Source: a virus
Length of the DNA stretch: 64,000 nt
Reading direction: 5' to 3' (one strand)
IMG/VR virus record: IMGVR_UViG_3300020156_000002
Coordinates: 62,001 to 126,000 of that record
In this document: piece by piece, positions 41,749-51,112 of the stretch
How positions within the stretch are numbered: the first letter of the stretch is position 1
Layout of the letters: the number at the start of each line of letters is the position of its first letter
Position numbers and translations under genes: made by a program
The notes under the pieces: generated by a model
Told to the model about the DNA's origin: nothing
The model's input: only the letters and a program-made list of their open reading frames with translations
Databases searched by the model: none

Positions 41749-42900
41749 TTACATAGTTATATACTTAAATTGATATCCTTTATAATAGCTTATTTCGCTT
41801 CTACAACATCTTTTAATTAATTCTGGATTAAACAAAACACCAAAAGTTGAACATGATATATCAGATAAATATTTAGCAGATTTATAAATTCCAAGACTAT
41901 TGCCATCCTTTAAAACTTCTACAAATTTTGAGCCATGATTATATAAACACCAACCAAGTTTTTCACCCACGGCTAAATATTTGCATATTGTAGCTTTATC
42001 AACATTAAAATGTTTTTCCATTTGAACAGGATTCATTGTCGGATTTTGATTTTTAAAATCACTAATTTGCTTTATTATATTTTTTGTAGCATATTCTTCA
42101 CACTCATACCAATTAATCTTTGAAATGTCAAATAAATTATTTAGCTCACTAGTAACAATTGAATTTTTTATAAATTTAATATTTGATTCTCTACAATCAA
42201 GTTTTATGTAATGATTTATTTTATTATTTAACGCAATTTTTTCTTTTAATATATCTGTCGATTTGATATTATGTAAACCAGTCATAAATCCACCTGATTC
42301 TTCATAATGTTGTTTTCCATTGACTTCAATAATACATTTCAATGAATTAATATAAAAATCATATCTATAAGAAGAACACCATGAAAAATTTCTATTACTT
42401 AGTTGATAAATATAATCAAAACCCAGTTGCGATAATATATTTAACATAACTTTTTCAGGGTAACTTATGCCATCTGAACACGTACAACCAAAACCATGTC
42501 TTTGATATATTTTATTTATAGATACTGATTTTGTTTTGATTTTTCCGCAATCAGGGCATATGGGAAATATCTTCTTATTTGAAGATTTAGTATATAACTT
42601 AGCCTCTTCATATCCTCCTTGAAAATACTTAACCATCCACGGAGCAGTAGTTGGAATATCATTAATGCCTAAAATTAATTGCTTTCCATGACACACAGGA
42701 CACCCTCTGCCTTGTTTTAAGTCATATTCACTTATATAAATGTCTTCAGCATTACATTTATGGCATTTACATTTGTAGAATTTAATGTTGTGATTTGGTC
42801 TTGATTTATAAAAGCCCTTTTCGTATTTTCTCTCTAAAATTTCAATATTTCTTTTATCGTCTTTGAATGTTTGACCTACACTATAAATAAAATCAACCAT
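41749..42900 (-). CDS. Freestanding homing endonuclease-like protein with zinc ribbons and NUMOD-like end
   Basis: Residues of about 40-140 carry CxxC pairs (CKCHKC, CPVCHGK, CPDCGK) forming treble-clef zinc ribbons. The centre contains a Vsr/EDxHD-like nuclease segment (PEKVMLNILSQLGFDYIYQ, SYRYDFYINSLKCIIEVNGKQHY, with D, E and QH residues). The C terminus (DGNSLGIYKSAKYLSDIS) resembles a NUMOD DNA-binding module. Such genes spread by cutting intergenic sites. It interrupts the tail operon between the fibre and upstream tail genes. Confidence 0.75.
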   Translation of the reverse strand: MVDFIYSVGQTFKDDKRNIEILERKYEKGFYKSRPNHNIKFYKCKCHKCNAEDIYISEYDLKQGRGCPVCHGKQLILGINDIPTTAPWMVKYFQGGYEEAKLYTKSSNKKIFPICPDCGKIKTKSVSINKIYQRHGFGCTCSDGISYPEKVMLNILSQLGFDYIYQLSNRNFSWCSSYRYDFYINSLKCIIEVNGKQHYEESGGFMTGLHNIKSTDILKEKIALNNKINHYIKLDCRESNIKFIKNSIVTSELNNLFDISKINWYECEEYATKNIIKQISDFKNQNPTMNPVQMEKHFNVDKATICKYLAVGEKLGWCLYNHGSKFVEVLKDGNSLGIYKSAKYLSDISCSTFGVLFNPELIKRCCRSEISYYKGYQFKYITM

Positions 42901-42945
42901 AAATAGTCCTCACTTTCACTTAAAAATTCAATTAAAAAAGAGTAG

Positions 42946-43128
42946 TCATTTTTCAGACCACTCTTTTAAACAATCTCTTAGTTTGTTTGTTTTAATGTAT
43001 ACCCAGAACATATTTTTTGTTTCAGGATGTAACCCAATTAATTCATATCTAAACCCCTTTTTAGCCAGATAATCTCTCATAGGAATCGAATAGCATGGAA
43101 ATAAATTTGAACTTTTTATATGTATCAT
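42946..43128 (-). CDS. Small DUF5659-like protein, possible AUA start (57-60 aa)
   Basis: CYSIPMRDYLAKKGFRYELI and WVYIKTNKLRDCLKEW match the pattern (S-xx-La-yL-xx-G ... fxxt-xxl-xxxl) of small phage proteins in the DUF5659 group. The ATG at 43128 abuts its AAAGG; the codon 8 nt downstream of AAAGGA is ATA. The 3' end lies within a terminator-like hairpin (AAAAGAGTAGTC with GACCACTCTTTT). Confidence 0.6.
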   Translation of the reverse strand: MIHIKSSNLFPCYSIPMRDYLAKKGFRYELIGLHPETKNMFWVYIKTNKLRDCLKEWSEK

Positions 43129-43137
43129 CCTTTCTAT

Positions 43138-43560
43138 TTAGACAGTTTTGATTCCTTGATTTGCTAATTCCTCTCTTAGAATTCTTATTGCATTTTCGTT
43201 ACACCATTTTTCGAAGTCTTTCCAAAAGAAACCTTCACGCCAAATACCAACATTGCCATGAAAGCCAGCGTCAGCCATGTAAAGCTGTGTTTCTCCATCC
43301 CAATAATCACCATACTTCATATTATCTGCATTCATATATATATCAGCACTATTAGGAGATAACATTCTAGTCATTGCCGATTCAAGGAATGAGTAACTTC
43401 TGGAATAGGCAATTGGATCATAAAGAGCATAGTAGTCATCCCATATAAAATAATGCAATTGGTCACAAATTCTACTTGATGCTTTTTCTACGGCTTTAGT
43501 ACAAGCACTTTGAATAAAGTTTTCCGTCTGAACCATAGTAGTAAAAGTTTTAACTGCCAT
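43138..43560 (-). CDS. Tail or neck protein, gp10-like (putative)
   Basis: The 140-residue protein contains YDPIAYSRSYSFLESAMTRM, similar to the YxPxxYxRTxxL region of head-tail joining/minor tail proteins, and a C-terminal FEKWCNENAIRILREEL helix. Position downstream of the tail tube fits a tail completion function. The family call is tentative. Confidence 0.45.
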   Translation of the reverse strand: MAVKTFTTMVQTENFIQSACTKAVEKASSRICDQLHYFIWDDYYALYDPIAYSRSYSFLESAMTRMLSPNSADIYMNADNMKYGDYWDGETQLYMADAGFHGNVGIWREGFFWKDFEKWCNENAIRILREELANQGIKTV

Positions 43561-43568
43561 CGCTACAC

Positions 43569-44165
43569 CTATTTATCAGCAAGAACATTAACTGCACCTA
43601 ATTTATTTTTTAGTTCCTTGATTTCCTTTGACTGTTCATGAATGGTTTTATCTCTTAAATCATTGCCAATTCCAGACTCTTGATATTTTTTTAATATTTC
43701 CTGAGCATTTAATTTTTTCAAAATCTTTTCAAGTTTCTTAGTATCAATTTCTTTGGCTTTGTCATTTAAAGTTGATAGAAGATTAGAAACCATATCAAAA
43801 ATCTCGTCCATAGAAGATTTCTTGCTATGTATAATTTGTTCTTTCTTAAAATTAACCATCTCGTAAACATCAGATAAAATATTTAAAAAGCAATTGTTTA
43901 AGCTTGAACATTCTTGATATTTTTCTTTTAATTCATCATCAGATATTACGGACTCATAAATGTCATCATTCTCTTCAAATTCTACACCATCCAAAAAGAA
44001 TTCAGCAAAGGCATGAACCTGTGCAATTTCTCTATAATATGGTGTAAACTCTGTAGTTCCAGTTGTTTCATCTTCATTAAAATAACTATTAAATATTAAG
44101 TTTGTAGCTCCAATTTTTTCAGCAACTTTTATTTCAGTCTTATATCTAGGATTATTTTTAATCAT
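43569..44165 (-). CDS. Tail-region protein, possible tail assembly chaperone (198 aa)
   Basis: ATG at 44165 follows GGAGGAAATAT. The protein is highly charged with a C-terminal coiled coil (DLRDKTIHEQSKEIKELKNK). Proteins with this ending occur near tail tube genes of clostridial phages. No slippery frameshift to a downstream frame was seen, so a classical G/GT pair is not supported. Confidence 0.45.
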   Translation of the reverse strand: MIKNNPRYKTEIKVAEKIGATNLIFNSYFNEDETTGTTEFTPYYREIAQVHAFAEFFLDGVEFEENDDIYESVISDDELKEKYQECSSLNNCFLNILSDVYEMVNFKKEQIIHSKKSSMDEIFDMVSNLLSTLNDKAKEIDTKKLEKILKKLNAQEILKKYQESGIGNDLRDKTIHEQSKEIKELKNKLGAVNVLADK

Positions 44166-44202
44166 ATATTTCCTCCAATATTTATTTTTTAACATAAAAA
44201 AT

Positions 44203-44222
44203 AGACGCTTAATTTTTTGCGC
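44203..44222 (-). terminator. Short hairpin at the end of the RusA gene
   Basis: GGCGC pairs with GCGTC and is followed by U-rich sequence on the minus strand. It overlaps the stop of the RusA-like gene. Confidence 0.5.
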
Positions 44223-44778
44223 CTTTAAACTTTGTGCATATTTTGTTTTCTATCTCTGGTTGAATTCTTCCCTCTTTGGCTTTGCAAAGAATACTACATT
44301 TTCCTTCTTTATATTTATTACATTGGATGCAATTAGACTCAAATTCTTCTAATTGGGCACGATTATCAAAAATACCTATGTAGTCGGTGGGATGTATAAC
44401 AAATTCTATATGAGGATTCTTTGAATCGTAATAAATAGCTTTTACACGTTCACATGCTTGAGTATCATCTATCCATACACAACCAGAATCAGTAATGGAA
44501 TCAAATGCGACTTTCCAATAATTATTGCAATCCATATCTATGCGTGGGAAATAGTATATTGTATCAACATAATAATGTTGATATTTATTATCTGACATCG
44601 CCCATCCTTGTTTCTTTGCTTGTTCTTTTACGTATTTAGTAAATTCTTTTTGATATTTTATAGCATCTTGGGTTTTGTAACTCATAGCCATAGGTCTGCC
44701 ATTTTTCATAATAGCCCGATATGACAAATAATGATTCACACTGGGACTTATGGGTGAAATTAATTTTAATTCTTGCAT
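44209..44778 (-). CDS. RusA-like Holliday junction resolvase with cysteine-rich tail
   Basis: The first 120 residues are RusA-like: SPSVNHYLSYRAIMKNGRPM, a conserved DMDCNNYWKVAFDSITDSG and VWIDDTQACERVKA, with the acidic residues of the active site. The last 50 residues add CIQCNKYKEGKCSILC, an unusual four-cysteine extension likely to bind metal. It resolves branched DNA before packaging. Its place inside the tail genes rather than a replication region is unusual. Confidence 0.8.
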   Translation of the reverse strand: MQELKLISPISPSVNHYLSYRAIMKNGRPMAMSYKTQDAIKYQKEFTKYVKEQAKKQGWAMSDNKYQHYYVDTIYYFPRIDMDCNNYWKVAFDSITDSGCVWIDDTQACERVKAIYYDSKNPHIEFVIHPTDYIGIFDNRAQLEEFESNCIQCNKYKEGKCSILCKAKEGRIQPEIENKICTKFKGAKN

Positions 44779-44804
44779 TTTCCACTTCCTATCAATGTTG
44801 TATT

Positions 44805-45014
44805 CTATTGTACTTTAGGTTTTCTTGAACACCACTCGTCATAAGACGGATAGCTTTCAGACTTATCAAAAACAAAAACCACAGATTCATTACTATCAAA
44901 TACATCATATAAAATCACTTGTTTTGACATATAAAATGCTGCTTGTTTGGGGTTTAATATGTATATCATTCTATCTTCGTTGTACAACTTTCCAGTTGTT
45001 TTAGACCTTACCAA
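44805..45014 (-). CDS. Small DUF5659-like protein (69 aa)
   Basis: YILNPKQAAFYMSKQVILYD and SVVFVFDKSESYPSYDEW follow the pattern of the small phage proteins also seen at 42946 and 53486. Function unknown. Confidence 0.6.
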   Translation of the reverse strand: MVRSKTTGKLYNEDRMIYILNPKQAAFYMSKQVILYDVFDSNESVVFVFDKSESYPSYDEWCSRKPKVQ

Positions 45015-45032
45015 ATAATTTTCCTCCTAACG

Positions 45033-45084
45033 AAAAAAATAGGGGCTATACTTCAACTATAAAAATAGTGAAATATGCCCCTAT
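45033..45084 (-). terminator. Strong terminator-like hairpin
   Basis: ATAGGGGC pairs with GCCCCTAT and an inner stem extends it; seven U follow on the minus strand. It separates the zinc-finger gene from the 44805 gene. Confidence 0.8.
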
Positions 45085-45111
45085 ATAATTATCATATTTT
45101 TAATCTCTTCA

Positions 45112-45360
45112 CTATTTTTTACATTTACGTTTATTGACAATATTGGTTTCATTTTGCTCAACTTCTTTTTCTTCTGTGATTTCCAATTCTTTAACTGGAT
45201 TATCTCTTTCTTCAATAGCTCTTAAATATTCTTTAAAACAATCTACTGAACAACATAAACTTCTCCAATGAACTCCCTTATTTTTATCGCAATCATCACA
45301 TGCCCAATAATTTTTGTTGCATTTTGGGTTTTTACAAACATGATTAGGTTCATGTGCCAT
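45112..45360 (-). CDS. Small cysteine-rich zinc protein (82 aa)
   Basis: The N-terminal half contains HVCKNPKCNKNYWACDDCDK and LCCSVDCFKEYL, eight cysteines likely forming a zinc-stabilised fold; the C-terminal half is acidic then basic. It directly follows the tail tube gene. Unknown role. Confidence 0.6.
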   Translation of the reverse strand: MAHEPNHVCKNPKCNKNYWACDDCDKNKGVHWRSLCCSVDCFKEYLRAIEERDNPVKELEITEEKEVEQNETNIVNKRKCKK

Positions 45361-45382
45361 ATTTTCAACTCACTTTCTAATT

Positions 45383-45416
45383 AAAATAGTGGAGTAAACT
45401 TTAACATTCACTCCAC
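45383..45416 (-). terminator. Terminator-like hairpin after the tail tube gene
   Basis: GTGGAGT (45389-45395) pairs with ACTCCAC (45410-45416), with UUUU on the minus strand. It would reduce expression of distal genes relative to the tail tube gene. Confidence 0.72.
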
Positions 45417-45423
45417 CTTTTTA

Positions 45424-46242
45424 TTATTCAACAATGAACCAAGTCCAATAAGATTTATCAACAGAACATGGATCAGTTAAACTTTCCGCAGCGAACGCAT
45501 GAACAGAAGGTTCCCCACCAATAGACATAGACATATTCATGTCTGGAGCGGTATTGAAGTAAACCATCTTAGTATGATATACAATAGAATTATCACATAC
45601 ATCACGTACTAAAAGATCTGTTATTAATTTTACATTTTCTGCATACTTTTCTGAATTATTTACAATAGCCTTACCTACAGTAGTTTCATATTCGTAAGAA
45701 ATAATAATAGCATCACCTGTAGTAAAATCAGAGGTAGGCAATGTCACAACGTCCCCAGAAAGTGTAAATTTGCCAGTTCCGGCAGTAGCAGATACTTCAT
45801 AACGTTTTCCCTGTGTCATATCTTTATTAGCCTTATATAAATATTTTACAGAAGATATTATTGGAGTATCAGGTAATTTTGCAGTAACTACTTCGCTACC
45901 AGCCGCACCAGTAACCGTAACTTTAACCGTTTCTACAGTAGGAACTGTCAACTTATTTGTATCAGATGCTTCTATGATATCTGCACCAATTTGCGTGGCG
46001 TAGGCACTAGCAATAACATAACCATTATTAAATGAAATTTTAGAGGTTTTATTCTGATTAAGAGCAGAAATACGTCTTCCACCTGCTCCAGTACCAAATA
46101 CAGTTTCTCCACCATTTTCTATAGTAGCATCTTTAATTTCATCAAACATAAATCTTATTTCGCCCGTAGTTCTGTTTATACCAGTTACGGACATAATTTT
46201 ATCTATAACCAATTTGTCAAAATCGATAGCAGTAATAGCCAT
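45424..46242 (-). CDS. Major tail (tube) protein
   Basis: The 272-residue protein is beta-rich, starts MAITAIDFDKLVIDKIMSVTG, has GGRRISALNQNKTSKISFNN and a central Ig-like insertion (VKVTVTGAAGSEVVTAKLPD), and ends near DMNMSMSIGGEPSVHAF. This is the pattern of clostridial siphophage tube proteins. It polymerises around the tape measure. Good ribosome binding site (AAGGAGGATTAATATT). Confidence 0.8.
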   Translation of the reverse strand: MAITAIDFDKLVIDKIMSVTGINRTTGEIRFMFDEIKDATIENGGETVFGTGAGGRRISALNQNKTSKISFNNGYVIASAYATQIGADIIEASDTNKLTVPTVETVKVTVTGAAGSEVVTAKLPDTPIISSVKYLYKANKDMTQGKRYEVSATAGTGKFTLSGDVVTLPTSDFTTGDAIIISYEYETTVGKAIVNNSEKYAENVKLITDLLVRDVCDNSIVYHTKMVYFNTAPDMNMSMSIGGEPSVHAFAAESLTDPCSVDKSYWTWFIVE

Positions 46243-46284
46243 AATATTAATCCTCCTTAATTTTTACATATAAAAAAGCCTTGA

Positions 46285-47013
46285 TTATTTATCAAGACTC
46301 CCAAGCCAGTTTAATTGTTCTTGTGTAATTGATTTTGTATCAACACAGCCGCTATATATGCCTTTGTATAAGTTATCAACATCTTTAATTTTCTGGATTC
46401 GTTTTATAGAATCATTAAAAGCATATATATTTAAATCCCATACAGTGTCGTGATTATACTTAAATCCTTCACTATTTACTAGCGCAGATATTTGTGGAAT
46501 TAAAATTGATTCAAATTTTTTATTTTTATGACGTTGATTTTTTCTTCTCTCAGTTTCTATCAAATACCTTTTTGTATGTTCATTCCCAGCAACATCAATT
46601 TTTTTAGGAAAGTTATGTATAGTCCTTATGTAATCTGATATAAGTCTATGTATATTTGAATCAATAACAATATCAAAAATTTCACTATAATAGACCAGTT
46701 CATTATTTTGAGTATTGGTATAATCTTTAAAAGTAGTAAAATCAATATCCCCGAAAAAAATGAAAGTATATTCTACTGGAATTTCATGACATAAAAGGAA
46801 AAATAAAGATAATCCACTTACTTTTTCATAATCAACACCAACATCATCCAATTCAACTTTATAATCAAATGGTGTCGCAACTAATTTATTAATTAGATTC
46901 CAGTAATTCACTTCACCATAATTACATATATCATTCAATGTTGGTTGATGAATAATTATTTTGTCGTTTATCTCATAGTCTTGTCCTCTAAATAATTTAA
47001 GACAATCAATCAA
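46285..47013 (-). CDS. Neck or tail structural protein (242 aa)
   Basis: The protein is helical and acidic with a basic RRKNQRHKNKKFESIL segment. It overlaps the upstream gene by 4 nt and ends inside a hairpin (GTCTTGAT with ATCAAGGC). Location between neck and tube genes suggests a virion assembly role; no family is recognised. Confidence 0.5.
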   Translation of the reverse strand: MIDCLKLFRGQDYEINDKIIIHQPTLNDICNYGEVNYWNLINKLVATPFDYKVELDDVGVDYEKVSGLSLFFLLCHEIPVEYTFIFFGDIDFTTFKDYTNTQNNELVYYSEIFDIVIDSNIHRLISDYIRTIHNFPKKIDVAGNEHTKRYLIETERRKNQRHKNKKFESILIPQISALVNSEGFKYNHDTVWDLNIYAFNDSIKRIQKIKDVDNLYKGIYSGCVDTKSITQEQLNWLGSLDK

Positions 47014-47495
47014 TTTTGTTTCACCCCATTTACCATTGAATTAGAAGTTATACTTTTAAATTTTATTGTTCTGTAATAATATTTATCATTAAGCGGTTCT
47101 TCAACGTCGTAACCTAAATCTAATTCAAATCCTATAGAGCTATTCCAATTTAACATTTTAATTAATTCGCCACATATTACATCACAACGAGTTCCGCCAT
47201 ATGAGGTTTTCATTGCGTCATTATGACAAATTACAGAAATGGTAAGAACAAAATTTTTATATATGTCATTTTTAGATAAACTCGTGCTTATAATACTTAA
47301 TCCTATATAAGTTTGAACAGAAATAGCAGCTGTATCAGTTTTAATGTAGGGAAACAGAACTTTATACATACATGCGGATGGATTGTCAGGATTGTATTCA
47401 GTATAATTAAGCAAAGACATTATGTTGTTATTTTCCATAATAAGGTTTAAAAACTTACGTTTCAACTTCATAATATCGGAATCATACACATTCAT
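47010..47495 (-). CDS. Tail completion/terminator-like protein (161 aa)
   Basis: The protein has the size and position of a tail terminator: between the head-closure gene and the tube gene. It contains VQTYIGLSIISTSLSKNDIY, FVLTISVICHND and GTRCDVICGELIKMLNWN, similar in layout to gpU/neck proteins. Sequence-level support is weak. Confidence 0.5.
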   Translation of the reverse strand: MNVYDSDIMKLKRKFLNLIMENNNIMSLLNYTEYNPDNPSACMYKVLFPYIKTDTAAISVQTYIGLSIISTSLSKNDIYKNFVLTISVICHNDAMKTSYGGTRCDVICGELIKMLNWNSSIGFELDLGYDVEEPLNDKYYYRTIKFKSITSNSMVNGVKQN

Positions 47496-47498
47496 CTT

Positions 47499-48551
47499 TT
47501 ACCACCCACTTCCTATAGATATAGTTATCTCTCCATTAAATCCACCATTCCCATCACCAACTTTGCAAACTATATTTTTATCTAATAACCTAATATCATC
47601 TTTAGCAACAATTTTTACATTATTCCAAACTTGAGACACGGCAATTAGATTTTCAAATCCAACAGGCTTTGTAATATCCCATACAGCAACCACAGTATTA
47701 TTAACCGTTTTATCAGCATTATAAAATGTTGGTACAAGAGTAATTCCACTTGACATTCCTATCATTACTTGATTACTTGGATCGCTACATGTTATTGTTG
47801 CATACGTTGTGCTTGTAGAAGGTTCTGGTGTAGGAGTAACAGTAAAATAATCTGCAATCATTAACTCTGCATTGTCGGTCTTCTCATTAAATTCAGTTTT
47901 TTCAATTATTAATACAACAAGTCCACCATTATCACCATAATTATTTGTAGTTACATTTCTATCTGTAATTTTATAAGCTTGTGGTGGATATACTCCATCA
48001 ACATCAATTAATAATCTTTTTTTACCTTCTCTGAGCTGTTTTGTGATATCATCAAATGGTAATTTTATCGTATGTCTAGCATTTAATGTTGTAATTACAT
48101 CATTAGTATCTAAACCGGAAGAACTAGTAGCTGCGCTATCAATACATGGGTAGGAGAGAATAGCGCCTGTTGTTGGATGTTGAAGTTTGAGTGTGTAGTT
48201 GCATCTTTGCAAAATAGTTTTTTCATATATTCCGTTATTGCCAACTAACGAAATAGCCAACCAAACCTTATTTTCAAATAAGATATAATCTCCACACTGT
48301 AAAGTACCTATTGTTGTTAATATTTGGCGCTCTGTACTTTTAGTTTGACTGTCTGATATATTACCAATGATAATAGCTTTTATCTCAGATATAACAGATA
48401 GGTCATTTTTGACTATTTTTACATCAATTTTAATAGGTGATGTTTCCAACAATTCAGCAAATGAATCTTTTGCATAAGCATCAAATTCTTCTTTTTCATA
48501 TCCACTGTTATATACAGGCATACTACCCATAAGATACCATTCTGTTGCCAT
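47499..48551 (-). CDS. Head-closure/neck protein with Ig-like C-terminal domain
   Basis: The 350-residue protein has an N-terminal beta-rich neck-like part (CGDYILFENKVWLAISLVGN, about 1-230), a TPTPEPSTSTT linker, and a C-terminal Ig-like fold (ITCSDPSNQVMIGMSSGITL). Neck proteins with a surface Ig domain are known in siphophages. It follows the adaptor gene. Confidence 0.6.
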   Translation of the reverse strand: MATEWYLMGSMPVYNSGYEKEEFDAYAKDSFAELLETSPIKIDVKIVKNDLSVISEIKAIIIGNISDSQTKSTERQILTTIGTLQCGDYILFENKVWLAISLVGNNGIYEKTILQRCNYTLKLQHPTTGAILSYPCIDSAATSSSGLDTNDVITTLNARHTIKLPFDDITKQLREGKKRLLIDVDGVYPPQAYKITDRNVTTNNYGDNGGLVVLIIEKTEFNEKTDNAELMIADYFTVTPTPEPSTSTTYATITCSDPSNQVMIGMSSGITLVPTFYNADKTVNNTVVAVWDITKPVGFENLIAVSQVWNNVKIVAKDDIRLLDKNIVCKVGDGNGGFNGEITISIGSGW

Positions 48552-48561
48552 AAAACACCAC

Positions 48562-48960
48562 CTAACTATAACAATGTTGCTTTTGCTTATTTAGCAAATC
48601 AGCTACACGTTCCATCTCAAACTTCAAATCATTATAAATGGTTCTTTTAGATTCGTCTCCGCCAGTAATAGAAATGTCTTTACCACTGATACCACTTAAT
48701 TTTTCTGCTCTACTTAATTCTCTAGTTAGATAATATGTATACATAATCAGCGCAATTGTTTTAATTTGATATCTGTTTAATTGATGATCAAAGGCTTGCA
48801 ATATATCATCATACTCTAACGTTTGTATTTCTAATTCATATTCACCCAATGCATCCAAAAACCATTGTTTTACCAATCCATCTGCAAGAATATACTTTGA
48901 TTGAGGTAGGGATTCAAAGCTACTCAATATATCACTGTAGGTTGTATTCGCCATTCCCAA
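48562..48960 (-). CDS. Head-tail adaptor protein
   Basis: A 132-residue helical protein (ALIMYTYYLTRELSRAEKLSG) with the size and place of the gp6/gp15-type adaptor, between the capsid and head-closure genes. The family assignment is by context and fold impression. Confidence 0.55.
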   Translation of the reverse strand: MGMANTTYSDILSSFESLPQSKYILADGLVKQWFLDALGEYELEIQTLEYDDILQAFDHQLNRYQIKTIALIMYTYYLTRELSRAEKLSGISGKDISITGGDESKRTIYNDLKFEMERVADLLNKQKQHCYS

Positions 48961-48970
48961 CCCTCCTTAA

Positions 48971-49450
48971 TTATTCAAATTTATAACCTGAAATCTTTTC
49001 TATGGATGTTTTCTTATAACCTTCTACATCTTCTATACCTGCTTCAATAGAAAGTGGAACAATCATTTTCTTTTCTGCTTCAGTAACTACTAATTTAGCT
49101 AATTCCTTTTCAAAAGATGCTTTTGGAGAAACAGATAATAACTTCTTAACATTATCTAATGTAAGTAAAATTTCTTTATTGTTTTCCTCGTTATTAGTAC
49201 CAAAAATAAATGCTTTTACATTTTCATCATTTATTTTTATATAAGCATTATTTCCAAAACCATCTATACCACAAAAAAACTTATTTCCAAGTTTAACTTG
49301 ACCATCTACTTCAGCAACAGACAATTGTTTAAAGCCTTTAACATTTGCAGGAATAGTTATATCTCTATTGGCTTCTGAACTTATAAAACCTAAATCCCAA
49401 TTTACCAAATTATCTATACTAACTCTGTCTGTTAATTTTATTTCTGACAT
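48971..49450 (-). CDS. Hypothetical head-region protein (159 aa)
   Basis: A mixed alpha/beta protein (LVNWDLGFISSEANR, LTLDNVKKLLSVSPKASFEK) located between the major capsid and adaptor genes. It may be a head completion or decoration protein. Not recognised. Confidence 0.55.
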   Translation of the reverse strand: MSEIKLTDRVSIDNLVNWDLGFISSEANRDITIPANVKGFKQLSVAEVDGQVKLGNKFFCGIDGFGNNAYIKINDENVKAFIFGTNNEENNKEILLTLDNVKKLLSVSPKASFEKELAKLVVTEAEKKMIVPLSIEAGIEDVEGYKKTSIEKISGYKFE

Positions 49451-49479
49451 TAAATCGCTCCCTTAATTTATATTTTTAT

Positions 49480-49503
49480 ATAAGAGGGCGAAATAAATCG
49501 CCC
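49480..49503 (-). terminator. Hairpin after the major capsid gene
   Basis: GGGCGA pairs with TCGCCC; a second stem (AGGCT with AGCCT and seven A on its left, giving seven U on the minus strand) overlaps the capsid stop region at 49506-49525. A terminator pair directly behind the most abundant gene fits differential expression. Confidence 0.7.
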
Positions 49504-49518
49504 AATAAAAAAAGGCTA

Positions 49519-50610
49519 TTAAGCCTGTTTTGCAATAATACCAATTTCAAACTCTCTACCTTTAGTAACATCAGCTCCGATCTCAATATCAAAACGTGTT
49601 TTAACAACACCTGTTTCAATGTCATTTCCAGTCATAGTAGTAATTCCACCACGTCTGAAGATATGGAAAGGAGAGTTTGTTCCTTGTGCTGTAAAGTAAA
49701 GCTTGTCCGCATCATAATAAGTTTCAAATGCACTCTTATCAGCAAGAGGTTTTGTAAAGTTATAAGGATTAGGTAACTCAACAAGAGAACTTCCCTTATA
49801 AAAGCCATTTAACCCAGACTTAGCAATTTCAGCGACCTGTTCTGGCGTATAGAATGGAATCACATCAGAACCTACAGTCTTGTAACCATTCCAATCACAG
49901 ATAGTTGAAAGTACAGAGAAGTCACCAGAAATTGCAACCTTACCTAATTTACGAACCTTTGTAACCATAGCATCTACCAGTGTTTGAGTAGGCGTACTAG
50001 AATATTCGGAATAAAACTTTACATATTTTGTATTATTCTTTACTGCATTATTTAATATGCTTAATGCATAAGCAACGGCTTTGTTATTCATATCAGTCTG
50101 AACTTGACTTGTTTCTTCTGCAACGTTACCGCCAAAATTGCCACTTGCCAATTCACGATAATCAATAGCCATGCCAGCAGAAATGGTCTTTGTAGTAATC
50201 GGGTATTCTATCCAATTTCTGCTCCCAAAACTTACATCAGCTCCAGAAGCTTGCATTCTAGCATCAAGTCCCTCATAGTTATAAGTCTTTACAACTGGTT
50301 GCACATCATAGCCAACTTCTTTGTAATCTCCTAAGAAACTAAATACTTTTAAAGATTCAAGTAATTTTGGCTGCACCATGAACTTAACTATGGTATTAAT
50401 TTCTGATCTAGCTCTCCAATCACCATTATCTGCTCTGTTGCCTAAGTCTTTTAGTTTTGCAACAACCGCGTCAGTCTCTTTTCCATATTTGCTAATATCT
50501 GCTCCATAAAATAAAGCAGAACAAATTTCAACTACTTTGTTGAACTTGGTCTGCTCCTTAATCTGGATATCGTCTTTTCTTGCATTATTCATTTCAAAAG
50601 ATGTATTCAT
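49519..50610 (-). CDS. Major capsid protein (HK97 fold)
   Basis: The 363-residue protein has an N-terminal helical arm, an E-loop/P-domain region (YNYEGLDARMQASGADVSFG, EYPITTKTISAGMAIDYREL), and a C-terminal segment (GREFEIGIIAKQA) typical of HK97-type shells. Placement after protease/scaffold and decoration genes is canonical. It is preceded by AAGGAGGATTTACATA. Confidence 0.85.
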   Translation of the reverse strand: MNTSFEMNNARKDDIQIKEQTKFNKVVEICSALFYGADISKYGKETDAVVAKLKDLGNRADNGDWRARSEINTIVKFMVQPKLLESLKVFSFLGDYKEVGYDVQPVVKTYNYEGLDARMQASGADVSFGSRNWIEYPITTKTISAGMAIDYRELASGNFGGNVAEETSQVQTDMNNKAVAYALSILNNAVKNNTKYVKFYSEYSSTPTQTLVDAMVTKVRKLGKVAISGDFSVLSTICDWNGYKTVGSDVIPFYTPEQVAEIAKSGLNGFYKGSSLVELPNPYNFTKPLADKSAFETYYDADKLYFTAQGTNSPFHIFRRGGITTMTGNDIETGVVKTRFDIEIGADVTKGREFEIGIIAKQA

Positions 50611-50636
50611 TATGTAAATCCTCCTTTATTATTATA

Positions 50637-51095
50637 TTAGGCAACTACAACAACGGCGTCTAAACCATTTCCGCCAAATGTAGTCTTTTCAATAACTTGT
50701 AAATATGTTGCATAACCAGTTACATCAGCAGTTTCAACCCATTTTCCATCGGTGCCTAAGGTAAGTTTGTCTCCTACAGCAATATCAGCGTAAGCAGTCG
50801 TTACAGCATCCGTATCCATCTGTAAAGCACGACCATTAAGATTTTTAAGAGGGAAAATTCTAGGATATTCACCTATTTCAATCTTGTAATCATTAGGAGC
50901 TAATGTCTCCGGTTTATCAATTCTATTCATTACTAATGCAACATCACCTTTAGCTGTGGTAGCATCTGGTAAAGCGACTACTTTTGTTGCAAGATTATAA
51001 GTTACTCCATAACCATTCTTTAATACTACAGGAGTTTTTAAGTAACCGATATTTTGTGCGGTCTTATAAGTACCAATTTCTTTAAATTTTACCAT
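50637..51095 (-). CDS. Head decoration-like protein (152 aa)
   Basis: The beta-rich protein has GDVALVMNRIDKPETLAPND and a GDKLTLGTDGKW turn, as in capsid decoration or fibre-like stabilisation proteins (DUF2190-like/gpD-like). It sits directly upstream of the capsid gene. Confidence 0.6.
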   Translation of the reverse strand: MVKFKEIGTYKTAQNIGYLKTPVVLKNGYGVTYNLATKVVALPDATTAKGDVALVMNRIDKPETLAPNDYKIEIGEYPRIFPLKNLNGRALQMDTDAVTTAYADIAVGDKLTLGTDGKWVETADVTGYATYLQVIEKTTFGGNGLDAVVVVA

Positions 51096-51112
51096 TATAA
51101 TATCCTCCTTTA

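Noticed and set aside
43569-45424. Programmed frameshift of tail assembly chaperones
   Set aside because: No slippery heptamer joining two overlapping frames was found between the tube and tape measure genes.
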